The position numbers were made by a program, and so were the translations under genes. Below the pieces are notes generated by a model that was not told the origin of the DNA, made no database searches, and saw only the letters and a list, made by a program, of their open reading frames with translations. Source: Natronohydrobacter sp. (lineage in GTDB: Bacteria; Pseudomonadota; Alphaproteobacteria; Rhodobacterales; Rhodobacteraceae). From it: a stretch of DNA of 17,478 nucleotides. The DNA is taken from the NCBI GenBank assembly GCA_007117255.1, contig SKGU01000239.1, forward strand, positions 1 through 17,478, in the 5' to 3' direction. Positions 6,996 to 14,430 of this stretch are shown one piece after another. Numbering within the stretch: the stretch's first letter is position 1; the number at the start of each line of letters is the position of its first letter.

Positions 6996-7044
6996 TGTTA
7001 CATTTTTCTGTTTGTAACATAACGGAGCGATAAATTCACATCAA
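6996..7044 (-). promoter_or_regulatory. Promoter and operator palindrome of the eryA-deoR-eryB operon
   Basis: On the minus strand TTGATG (7044-7039), a 17-bp spacer and TATGTT (7021-7016) form a sigma70-like promoter. Overlapping the -10 and the expected start is an inverted repeat: TGTTACA (6996-7002) and TGTAACA (7013-7019), seven perfect base pairs around ten bases. A protein bound there would block transcription, which suits a DeoR or SorC repressor. The -35 overlaps the stop codon of the upstream SorC-DhaK gene, so readthrough from that operon is also possible. Confidence 0.6.
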
Positions 7045-9140
7045 GCCTGTTTCATAACCGCGTTGCGCGTCCATGCGAACCCGTCGCATGGGGCATCCAG
7101 CAGCGCGGCCAATTCTTCGTCCAGCGCCATCAGGGTGATCGAGGCGCCAACCATGTCCAGCGATGTACAGTAATGCCCTACCAGGGTCATATGTGCCTGT
7201 GCCCCGCATGCGTTCAGGCGCTGCTGCAAGCGTCGGTTCAGCACCATCAACTCGATCATCGGGGTGCCGCCCAGTGAATTGACCAGTACGGCCACACGTT
7301 GACCTGTTCCAAGCTTCATTGCGGTGAAAAGCTGATCGCAAACTTCGTCCATGATCCGGTCGGCGGCCGCCAGCTTTTGGCGCTGCACCCCCGGTTCTCC
7401 GTGTACGCCGACCCCGAATTCCAGATCCTGTGCGCCCAGTACGAAACTGGGGCGTCTGGTTTCGGGCATTGAGCAGGGCTCCAGGGCAACACCGATGGTA
7501 TGGCACGCGGCATTGGCTTTGCGCGTCAGGCGTTCGACCTCAGCCAGTGGCTCCATCCGGGCGCTGGCAGCCCCCGCGACCTTGAACACGAACACGTTCC
7601 CGGCTGTGCCACGCCGTGCATCACGATCCTCGAACCCGCTGGAGGCCACATCATCCGTGGTGCGGATCGTGCGCACGTTGATCCCTTCGGCGGCGGCCAG
7701 ATCAGACGCCATGTCGAAATTCATCACGTCGCCCGTATAGTTGCCATACACATACAACACACCCGCACCCTGGTCCGCGAAGCGCGTGCAAGTCAGGATC
7801 CGGTCGGGCGGCGGGCTGGCAAAGACATTTCCCACGGCCACGGCATCAGCCAGACCCTGACCGACGAAGCCAAGAAATGCCGGTTCGTGCCCCGCACCAC
7901 CACCGATCACGACGCCGACCTTGCCTTGCGGGCGCGGGGTGCGCGCACCGATTGCGCGAACCGAATCGTCAATCGCCATGATATGGTCGGGAAATGCCGC
8001 CAAAGCCCCCTCCATCGCTTCGTTCACGACGTCGCGCGGATCGTTCAGGAACTTTTTCACCAGATTGCGGGTTGGGGCCTCTGTGGTTTCGTCTGGCGGG
8101 GTGTCGGGCTTGTCGCGCGAGGAACTGATATAGCGCGACAGCCGCACATCAAGGGTGCGCAGAATCCCGGCGGCCGTATCTGAATCAATCACCAGCGTTG
8201 TAACATATCCTCCGCGCAGGCTGGCCAAGATTGGTTGCACCTTGTCGACCCCGGCGGCCACCAGCATGCGCGACGGCACGCGGCGCAACTCATCGAGAGA
8301 CAGCCCGATGAATCTGTCTGAAAGCGGCCCGGTGACAGGTGCGCCCTGCGCATCCATGAACTGTCCTGCCAGCGACCCTACCGCCGAGACATAGAAATCA
8401 TGCTGTTGCAATGCGCTGTCGAAAAAGCCGCTGCTGTGGATCGTTGAATTAGGGCGCAGGGACGACACGCCGAACACGACCCGGTCCAGCCGGGACAAAT
8501 AGGTCAGCTGTTCCGCAATAACCGGTTCCTGAACCAGCATGTTACGCGCCTGTGCGGATGAGACGATGGCGGGGGCTGAGATAGGTACACAGCGCGCACC
8601 AATATTGTCGGCCAGCCGCGTGGCGCAGGATTCCGGGGAATAGGGAATTTTCGCGGTTGTGCCACCTGTGGCCTGCACGACAGTGACATCGCGCAACCCG
8701 TCCAGCCGCGCCGCTTGCGCCATCGACAGCATCGTGCGCCCCCATGTGATGGCCAGCGTGTCGCCGGAATGTACCATCATGGGCAAAATGCCTGCAGCCG
8801 CATGGCCCACCTTGTCGATCAGTGAACGCGCGCCCCCGTGTGATGGCACGACAAGGCAGCTTTCCAGCCCAAACTGGTCTTCAAGTGCGCGCGCCAGCGT
8901 GACAGAGCGCATATGCTCGGAAGAAATGGCGATATTGACAATGCCACGCGCACGCGCATCGGCCAGATAGGCATTCACTGTAGGGCGGGATGCGCCCATT
9001 TCTTCGGCGATTTCGCCTTGGGTCATGCCTTCCTGATAATATAGCCAACTGGCCCACAAAAGCGGGTCATCGCCGAAACGGATGGGTGGGCGAGCCGGGG
9101 CGCTGTCGCGCGGTGACGTGCGGCGACGAACTCCCGACAT
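7041..9140 (-). CDS. SorC-family transcription regulator fused to a DhaK kinase domain
   Basis: A 699-residue protein with two complete modules. Residues 25-65 form a SorC/DeoR-type helix-turn-helix (MTQGEIAEEMGASRPTVNAY, 39-58), and residues 80-340 form the SorC sugar-binding effector domain, with TWGRTM at 132-137. After a Pro/Thr/Asp-rich linker (about 341-357), residues 358-699 form a DhaK domain. It keeps the substrate residues: GGGAGHEP with His418, NYTGDVMN with Asp471, and GVGVHGEPG with His580, the histidine that binds the ketone covalently in DhaK proteins. There is no DhaL domain; the DhaL encoded just upstream is the likely ATP-binding partner. The ATG at 9140 shares one base with the DhaL stop (TGATG), which favours it over an upstream TTG at 9170. 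It is the last gene of the ABC-kinase operon. The role proposed, a regulator that senses flux through its kinase half, is inference. Confidence 0.9.
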   Translation of the reverse strand: MSGVRRRTSPRDSAPARPPIRFGDDPLLWASWLYYQEGMTQGEIAEEMGASRPTVNAYLADARARGIVNIAISSEHMRSVTLARALEDQFGLESCLVVPSHGGARSLIDKVGHAAAGILPMMVHSGDTLAITWGRTMLSMAQAARLDGLRDVTVVQATGGTTAKIPYSPESCATRLADNIGARCVPISAPAIVSSAQARNMLVQEPVIAEQLTYLSRLDRVVFGVSSLRPNSTIHSSGFFDSALQQHDFYVSAVGSLAGQFMDAQGAPVTGPLSDRFIGLSLDELRRVPSRMLVAAGVDKVQPILASLRGGYVTTLVIDSDTAAGILRTLDVRLSRYISSSRDKPDTPPDETTEAPTRNLVKKFLNDPRDVVNEAMEGALAAFPDHIMAIDDSVRAIGARTPRPQGKVGVVIGGGAGHEPAFLGFVGQGLADAVAVGNVFASPPPDRILTCTRFADQGAGVLYVYGNYTGDVMNFDMASDLAAAEGINVRTIRTTDDVASSGFEDRDARRGTAGNVFVFKVAGAASARMEPLAEVERLTRKANAACHTIGVALEPCSMPETRRPSFVLGAQDLEFGVGVHGEPGVQRQKLAAADRIMDEVCDQLFTAMKLGTGQRVAVLVNSLGGTPMIELMVLNRRLQQRLNACGAQAHMTLVGHYCTSLDMVGASITLMALDEELAALLDAPCDGFAWTRNAVMKQA

Positions 9141-9784
9141 CAGGTTGCGCGCTCCGCGACAATATCGCAAATGGCCCCGATGATAACGGCGCTGGAAACT
9201 GCGCCGGGGTCCAGATGGCCGATGCTGCGTTCCTGCAACCGCGCGGCGCGTCCGCGCGTGGACATCAGCGCTGCAGTTTCGTCGCGTGCAGTTTCGGCAG
9301 CGTTGCGGGTCAGTGTCGCCATGCGGGCAGGGGGCAGGTCATCGCGTGCGGCGCGGTGCGCCGCTTGTGCGGCAGGCAACCACACATCCAGCATGGTCTT
9401 GTCGCCCGGCTGTGCCTTGCCGCGTTGCGCGATCCCTGTGGCACATGCGGACAACACAGCCCCAAATTCGCGCAGGGGCAGCGGGCCCCTTGCGTCCAGA
9501 AGGGCTGCGACTTCGAGGAAGGCAGACGCATAGAGAGGTCCGACAGTTGCGCCGACCTCTGCGAGAAAAGCCTGTGCGGCCAGACGTAGCATTTCGGGCG
9601 GTTCCGCATCCGGGTGGCCGCGCAAAACCCGGTCTATCGCTGCGAAGCCATTGGCCATCGAGGTGCCATGATCACCATCGCCGATTTCACCATCCAGACG
9701 GCACAGCATCTGGCGGCTGTCTTCCAGCCGGGCTGTTGCCAGGTGAAAGACATCTGCGAAGAAGTGCTTGTCTATCTGTGCCAT
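9140..9784 (-). CDS. dhaL: DhaL-type ATP-binding kinase subunit (copy 1)
   Basis: A 214-residue DhaL protein. The Mg-ATP-binding aspartates are present in LDGEIGDGDHGTSM (Asp31, Asp36, Asp38), followed by GPLYASAF, a PGDKTMLDVWLPA stretch and the C-terminal LDPGAVSSAVII. DhaL supplies ATP and the phosphate for the ketose held by DhaK. The ATG at 9784 gives the same length and the same Asp spacing as the neighbouring DhaL copy; an upstream TTG (9853) would overlap that gene and add an unlike N-terminus. No good ribosome site is seen, since GGAAAG is about 15 bases upstream, so translation may rely on coupling to the gene 31 bp upstream. It is translationally coupled to the SorC-DhaK gene that follows, so it may be that protein's dedicated partner. 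No DhaM-type PTS component is present, in keeping with an ATP-dependent kinase. Confidence 0.87.
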   Translation of the reverse strand: MAQIDKHFFADVFHLATARLEDSRQMLCRLDGEIGDGDHGTSMANGFAAIDRVLRGHPDAEPPEMLRLAAQAFLAEVGATVGPLYASAFLEVAALLDARGPLPLREFGAVLSACATGIAQRGKAQPGDKTMLDVWLPAAQAAHRAARDDLPPARMATLTRNAAETARDETAALMSTRGRAARLQERSIGHLDPGAVSSAVIIGAICDIVAERAT

Positions 9785-9815
9785 GCGCGATGGTTGCGGC
9801 TTTCCGCGCGCGGTT

Positions 9816-10460
9816 TCAAGCGTTTTCCAGCCGAGCGGTGATTTCGTCCGCAAAGCCTGACAGGATCAGCGCGCAAGAACTGGCCCCGGCATCAAGCACC
9901 CCGCGAGACCGTTCGCCCAGACGTGCAGAGCGTCCGATCCGTGCCACCATGTCCAGCGTACTGTCGCGCCCATCCTGCGCCGCCTTGCGCATCGCTGCCA
10001 GCGAAACTCCAAAACTGTCACCCATGGCGAGATGCGCTTCAAAGGTTTCCACAGCCGGGATCAGCGTATCCAGAAGCGTTTTGTCGCCCTTCTTCGCTGA
10101 TCCTATTTCTTGCACTCCATCCAGACCGGCACGCAGCATTCTTGCGAAACTGGTGGCATCAATCTGGTCGATATCGCCAAGGGCATCGGCCATGTCGGAA
10201 AACATCATCCCGTAAAGCGGCCCCATCGAGCCGCCAATCTCTGCCATCAACACATCTGACAGGGTTTGCAGGGCTTCGGTGAGCGACGCATCCGGGGGAG
10301 TGCGCTCTGCTGCGCGGCCAAAGCCTTTGGCCATGTTCACGCCGTGGTCGCCATCCCCGATCTTGCCGTCGATTTCGGACAGCCAGGCCTTGTTCTCGAC
10401 GATAGTTGCGGAAATCTCGCGCAGGATCTGGGCCGCGCCTGCGTTGGGAATGCTTGTCAT
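9816..10460 (-). CDS. dhaL: DhaL-type ATP-binding kinase subunit (copy 2)
   Basis: A 214-residue DhaL protein with all expected landmarks: IDGKIGDGDHGVNM (Asp31, Asp36, Asp38), GPLYGMMF, KGDKTLLDTLIPA and GERSRGVLDAGASSCALIL. It starts one base after the stop of the stand-alone DhaK gene, with AAGGA located inside the end of that gene, so the two are surely co-translated and form the DhaK-DhaL enzyme. In mycobacterial threitol and erythritol pathways, DhaK/DhaL-type kinases act on D- or L-erythrulose, and the neighbourhood here suggests the same; dihydroxyacetone is the alternative. It is a diverged tandem paralogue of the copy at 9140-9784, similar in length and motifs but different in most other positions. 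Confidence 0.9.
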   Translation of the reverse strand: MTSIPNAGAAQILREISATIVENKAWLSEIDGKIGDGDHGVNMAKGFGRAAERTPPDASLTEALQTLSDVLMAEIGGSMGPLYGMMFSDMADALGDIDQIDATSFARMLRAGLDGVQEIGSAKKGDKTLLDTLIPAVETFEAHLAMGDSFGVSLAAMRKAAQDGRDSTLDMVARIGRSARLGERSRGVLDAGASSCALILSGFADEITARLENA

Positions 10461-10461
10461 G

Positions 10462-11466
10462 TTATTGTCCTTCTTGCAGCGCGGGGCAGGCGCAGGGGAC
10501 TTCCAGAAGTGACTTCAGTTCGTCATCCAGCGCCATCACTGTCAGTGTCGCGCCAACCATATCAAGCGAAGTGAAGTAGTTACCCACATAGGGCCGCCAG
10601 ACCTTCAATCCTCGCGCTTCAATCTGCTGCTCAATCCGGTCATAGAGCACATACAGCTCGTTGATGGGCGTGGCCCCTAGCCCGGAGACAAGCACCGCCA
10701 CTTCAGACCCTTCGGGCAGGTCATGGTCGTCAAGGACGATTTTAACCATGTCATCGGCCACATCATTGGCGCGACCCAGATCCTCGACGCGCGCACCCGG
10801 TTCACCGTGGTGGCCGATGCCCACTTCCATCTTGCCCGGTTCTATCTGGAAATTCGGGTGTCCCACAGCGGGCAGCGTGCATGGCCCAAGCCCGACGCCT
10901 ACCGAGCGGCAATTGTCGATTGCTTTCTGGGCCGCAGCGATCACGCCTGTCAGGTCTGCGCCCTGTGCCGCTTTGGCCGCGCCGATTTTCCACATGAAGA
11001 TCTCGCCCGCGACACCACGGCGCTTCTCTCGCTCCTCCAGCGGGGCTGAGCACACGTCGTCATTGGCGACCACGGTTTCGACTGTCACGCCATCCTTGGC
11101 GGCCATCTTGCGCGCCATTTTGACGTTCATGTTGTCGCCTGCATAATTCCCATACAGCACCGCGACACCTGCCCCACCATCGGCAGCACGGATCGCATCG
11201 TGAAACGTCTTGGCCGTCGGCGATGAGAACAATTCGCCCACCGCGACAGAATCCACCATGTTGCGCCCGGCATAGCCGATGAAGGCGGGCTCATGCCCCG
11301 ATCCGCCACCAGTCACTACACCCACGCGCCCCGGCTTTCCCGCCCAGTTGGACAGCACCACGCGCGGGTTTTCAGGGGATTGTCTGACCATATTGCGGTG
11401 CGCACGAACAAAACCAGCGACGGTTTCATCGACAATATCATCGGGGTTGTTGAAGAAGCGTTGCAT
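10462..11466 (-). CDS. dhaK: DhaK-type ketose kinase subunit (erythrulose or dihydroxyacetone kinase)
   Basis: A 334-residue DhaK. Substrate-site residues are in place: GGGSGHEPAF (His58), GNYAGDNMN (Asp111) and GIGHHGEPG (His220, the histidine expected to form a covalent adduct with the ketose carbonyl). It phosphorylates short ketoses together with a DhaL partner, encoded immediately downstream. The tetritol context (EryH and EryI homologues, SDR, ABC importer) makes erythrulose a better candidate than dihydroxyacetone, but this is inference. The ATG at 11466 is chosen because AAGGA lies seven bases upstream, overlapping the stop of the SDR gene; an in-frame start at 11505 would overlap the SDR gene. 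The gap to the SDR gene is ten bases and to dhaL one base. Confidence 0.9.
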   Translation of the reverse strand: MQRFFNNPDDIVDETVAGFVRAHRNMVRQSPENPRVVLSNWAGKPGRVGVVTGGGSGHEPAFIGYAGRNMVDSVAVGELFSSPTAKTFHDAIRAADGGAGVAVLYGNYAGDNMNVKMARKMAAKDGVTVETVVANDDVCSAPLEEREKRRGVAGEIFMWKIGAAKAAQGADLTGVIAAAQKAIDNCRSVGVGLGPCTLPAVGHPNFQIEPGKMEVGIGHHGEPGARVEDLGRANDVADDMVKIVLDDHDLPEGSEVAVLVSGLGATPINELYVLYDRIEQQIEARGLKVWRPYVGNYFTSLDMVGATLTVMALDDELKSLLEVPCACPALQEGQ

Positions 11467-11476
11467 GCTCTGGTCC

Positions 11477-12244
11477 TTATTTGACGGTAAAGCCGCCATC
11501 CACAATCAGGTCGGCGCCGTTTATCATGGCAGCACCGTCTGAGGCGAGAAACACTGCGGCTGCGGCAATTTCGCAGGGTTCTGCAAAGCGGCCCGACGGG
11601 ATCTGTGCCTTCATGGCGTTCCCTTTGGGCCCGGCCCATGCGGCCTTGCCCAAGTCGGTCAACACCACAGTGGGCGAGATGGAATTGACAGTCACACCAT
11701 GTGGCCCCCATTCCAGTGCCAATGTCTTGGTTAGCCCGATCACGCCGAATTTTGACGCACAGTAGGCGACATGCTGATCAATCGCCACACTACCGGCTTG
11801 AGAGGCAAGATTGATGATCCGCCCTGATCCTTGGGCGATCATCACGCGGCCCACTTCCTGCGCAACGAGAAAGCTGCCGGTCAGATTGACATCCAGCGTG
11901 CGTTGCCATGCCGAGAGCGTCAGGTCTTTTGCCGGGGCCAGATCAACGATGCCGGCGCTGTTGATCAGTATATCGATGCGTCCGAAAGCTGATTGCACCT
12001 GTGCCACGGCTTTCGAGACAGAAGCGGGGTCAGCGACGTTGCACGCTACCGCCAGTGCGTCGGGCAGATCAGCAGCTTTCGCCGCCGCCGCGTCATGGTT
12101 CAGGTCAACAACTGCGACGCGCACGCCCTTGGCGGCCAGCGCATCCGCAATAGCCGCGCCGATGCCCGATGCAGCGCCAGTGACCAGGGCGGTCTTGCCG
12201 CGCAGCGGGAAATCGAAATCGAGTGTGTCCGGGCCTTCCGACAT
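11477..12244 (-). CDS. Short-chain dehydrogenase, probable tetritol (threitol-type) dehydrogenase
   Basis: A 255-residue classical SDR. It has the nucleotide motif TGAASGIG (22-29), an Asp after the second strand (VVDLN, Asp47) that predicts NAD over NADP, NSAGI (95-99), Asn120, and the catalytic triad Ser148, Tyr161 and Lys165 (YCASK). The C-terminal part (SPTVVLTDLGKAAWAGP, MINGADLIVDGG) looks like the polyol-oxidising subgroup that includes the D-threitol dehydrogenase of Mycobacterium smegmatis, from memory. Upstream of DhaK/DhaL in one operon, it would oxidise a tetritol to erythrulose, ready for phosphorylation. The exact stereoisomer cannot be read from sequence. AAGGA lies seven bases before the ATG. 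Confidence 0.85.
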   Translation of the reverse strand: MSEGPDTLDFDFPLRGKTALVTGAASGIGAAIADALAAKGVRVAVVDLNHDAAAAKAADLPDALAVACNVADPASVSKAVAQVQSAFGRIDILINSAGIVDLAPAKDLTLSAWQRTLDVNLTGSFLVAQEVGRVMIAQGSGRIINLASQAGSVAIDQHVAYCASKFGVIGLTKTLALEWGPHGVTVNSISPTVVLTDLGKAAWAGPKGNAMKAQIPSGRFAEPCEIAAAAVFLASDGAAMINGADLIVDGGFTVK

Positions 12245-12278
12245 TTCGTGTTCCTTTATGATCTTGCGGGAGCTCCGC

Positions 12279-12303
12279 CCGGCAGCGGCATATGGGCCGC
12301 CGG
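12279..12303 (-). other. Imperfect GC-rich hairpin between the binding-protein and SDR genes
   Basis: CCGG (12279-12282) and CGGC (12286-12289) pair with GCCG (12296-12299) and CCGG (12300-12303), leaving a three-base bulge and a six-base loop. It lies in the 90-bp gap after the binding-protein gene. Such hairpins often protect binding-protein mRNA and lower downstream expression, but the stem is imperfect and the role is inferred. Confidence 0.3.
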
Positions 12304-12334
12304 ACGAAGCCTGATTGGTGCAGAATCTCGCGGA

Positions 12335-13321
12335 TTACTGGCGCATTTCCAGCAAAGCGTCGACATTCTCGGCCGTTACCGGTGTCCAGGGCACGTTGTA
12401 TTCTGCATCCGTGCCACCGTTCCACGGCATGTCGGCATATTGCTCCCAGATTGGGGACATCGGCTCATAGCCATCCAGCACCGCCGCGATGGCGACATCC
12501 AATGCCCCTTGCGCTTGCGCCGCGCCATCTTGCAGGATTGAGGCCATATCGCCGTTCTTCACAGCCATCAGCGCGTCGGTGACACCGTCAATGCCAGCGA
12601 TGGCGAAGTCGTTGACATCCAGCCCTGCACCACGGATTGCCTCGATTGCGCCAAGCGCCATTTCGTCGTTCTGGCCAATGACACCCTTGATGTTGTCACC
12701 GTGACGGGTCAGCCAGTTTTCCATCAGGGTCTGTGCTTCTGCGCGCGACCAGTTGGCGGTTTGCTGTTCCAGTACAGTGACATCCGGGCATTCGGCCAGT
12801 GCCTGCATGTTGCCTTCCAGACGTTCAATCTGCGCCGACTGGCCGATGGGGCCTTCGATGATCACAACGCCGCCTTCGCAGCCGATCTGATCCAGTACAT
12901 AGCGTGCTTCCATATAACCCGACTGTACATCGTCAGAGCCGACATAGGACAGCAGAAGGTCGCTGTTTACGCGGGTGTTCGACCCTACAACCGGGATGCC
13001 AGCATCATGCGCGGCCTGAACGGCTGTGGCGCCTGCTTCAATATCAATCGGCACAAAGATGATCGCGTCGAAGCCTTGCGTGATCATCGTCTCAAACTGT
13101 TCCTGCTGGACAAGTGCGTCATAGCGACCGTCGAAGATGGTGACATTCACCTTGCCTTCGACGACAGCGGGATGCTGTTCCAGCGCGGCCGCCCAGAGTT
13201 GCATGAATTCAGCATTCAGGCCGTAAACGGCGGCACCGATGCGCGGCACATCCTGTGCGATTGCGGCAGTGCTGCCCATGAAGGCGGCGGCCAGTGTCAT
13301 GGTCTTGAGAAGTTTCGTCAT
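12335..13321 (-). CDS. Periplasmic sugar/polyol-binding protein of an ABC importer
   Basis: A 328-residue precursor with a clear Sec signal peptide: a short Lys-containing start, a hydrophobic core (about 8-21), and a likely cut after AIA (residue 22). The mature part is a ribose-type periplasmic binding protein (Peripla_BP_4 family), with the typical PRIGAAVYG first strand, QFETMITQGFDAIIFVPID, GIPVVGSNT, GVIGQNDEMALGAIEAI and FAIAGIDG. It captures the substrate and delivers it to the permease encoded upstream. Ery-type loci in rhizobia and Brucella carry this importer class for erythritol, so a tetritol is the probable ligand. The ATG at 13321 is chosen over an in-frame start at 13351 because GGGAGGA lies eight bases upstream and the signal peptide then begins properly. 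Confidence 0.92.
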   Translation of the reverse strand: MTKLLKTMTLAAAFMGSTAAIAQDVPRIGAAVYGLNAEFMQLWAAALEQHPAVVEGKVNVTIFDGRYDALVQQEQFETMITQGFDAIIFVPIDIEAGATAVQAAHDAGIPVVGSNTRVNSDLLLSYVGSDDVQSGYMEARYVLDQIGCEGGVVIIEGPIGQSAQIERLEGNMQALAECPDVTVLEQQTANWSRAEAQTLMENWLTRHGDNIKGVIGQNDEMALGAIEAIRGAGLDVNDFAIAGIDGVTDALMAVKNGDMASILQDGAAQAQGALDVAIAAVLDGYEPMSPIWEQYADMPWNGGTDAEYNVPWTPVTAENVDALLEMRQ

Positions 13322-13407
13322 CGTGCGTGTCCTCCCTTGGATATGGCACATTTCATCTGGTCACCTTCTTTGGCTGAAGGCGGGCAGATACTTGTAGGGG
13401 TTGGGGA

Positions 13408-14400
13408 TCAGGCGTGTTTGTGTCGCGCCTGATCCAGCATCACGGCCGCTACGATCAGCATGCCCTTGATGACCTGTTGGTAGTAGGATTCCACACCCAT
13501 CAGGTCCAACCCGTTATTCACAACCGAGATCAGCAGCGCGCCGATCAATGTTCCCGTTACCTGACCCACGCCACCTGACAGTGAGGTGCCGCCGATCACG
13601 ACTGCGGCGATGGCGTCCAGCTCATACGCAATGCCAGCCTGCGGCAACGCAGAGCCAGTGCGTGCAGCCAGGATCATCCCGGCAAGCCCCGCCAATGCGC
13701 CAGAGATCACATAGACCATCATCCGCACACGTTTGACATTGATGCCCGACACCCGTGCTGCATGAGGGTTCCCGCCCGCCGCATAAACGTGCCGTCCGAA
13801 GCGGGTCGAGGACAGCACAAGAAATGCAGCAATGAAAACCACCGCGAACAGGATGATGGGCATGGGAATGCCGAACACATCGCCGGTTCCGACATTGCGA
13901 TATTCTGGTGTCAGCGAAGGAACGGGACGCCCCCCCGTATAGAGCAATGTCAGCCCGCGCGCCGCTGACAGCATGCCCAGCGTGGTCACGAAAGCAGGGA
14001 CATTGAAATATGCCACCAGAATCCCATTGATCCAGCCTGCGGCCATACCCACAAGGATGCCGATGCTGATGGCAATATAGAATCCGTAAGGTGCCCCTGC
14101 GATCCCTGCTGTGGCCGATGTGGTCGCAAATGACGCCGAGACGACCCCGGCCAGTGCCACGACCGATCCGACCGATAGGTCGATGCCGCGGGTCAGGATC
14201 ACGAATGTCATGCCAATGGCAAGAATTCCGTTGATCGAGGCCTGCCGTAACACATTGATGATATTGCGCTGCGTCAGGAAGAACTCATTCGCCACTGACA
14301 ATGCGACACAGACCAGCACCAGCGCGATCAATATGCCGTAACGCTGGCCATAATCCGCTGCATATGCCTTGAAATCCTGCCTGTGTGTCTTGCCTGTCAT
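13408..14400 (-). CDS. RbsC-family ABC sugar/polyol permease
   Basis: A 330-residue, very hydrophobic protein with about eight to ten membrane segments and the RbsC-family landmarks: FVILTRGIDLSVGSVVAL near the third segment, VPAFVTTLGMLSAARGL, GGNPHAARVSGINVKRV (cytoplasmic loop that contacts the ATPase) and DAIAAVVIGGTSLSGGVG. It forms the inner-membrane channel of the importer, probably as a homodimer since only one permease gene is present. It follows the ATPase gene by 30 bp, has AGAGGA before its ATG, and precedes the binding-protein gene by 86 bp. Substrate specificity is inferred from the operon only. Confidence 0.93.
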   Translation of the reverse strand: MTGKTHRQDFKAYAADYGQRYGILIALVLVCVALSVANEFFLTQRNIINVLRQASINGILAIGMTFVILTRGIDLSVGSVVALAGVVSASFATTSATAGIAGAPYGFYIAISIGILVGMAAGWINGILVAYFNVPAFVTTLGMLSAARGLTLLYTGGRPVPSLTPEYRNVGTGDVFGIPMPIILFAVVFIAAFLVLSSTRFGRHVYAAGGNPHAARVSGINVKRVRMMVYVISGALAGLAGMILAARTGSALPQAGIAYELDAIAAVVIGGTSLSGGVGQVTGTLIGALLISVVNNGLDLMGVESYYQQVIKGMLIVAAVMLDQARHKHA

Positions 14401-14430
14401 CTTCTATCCTCTTGCCCGAACTGCCTTGGC

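Noticed and set aside
8201..8220. TGTAACATAT-like match to the TGTTACA operator inside the SorC-DhaK gene
   Set aside because: It is a single half-site within a coding region with no partner arm and no promoter.
9286..10215. A 309-codon plus-strand frame over the two dhaL genes
   Set aside because: Both dhaL genes are intact with catalytic motifs on the minus strand, and this frame has low-complexity composition and no motif.
13364..13380. Short CCTTC/GAAGG inverted repeat between the permease and binding-protein genes
   Set aside because: Five base pairs with no T run is expected by chance; it does not support a terminator call.
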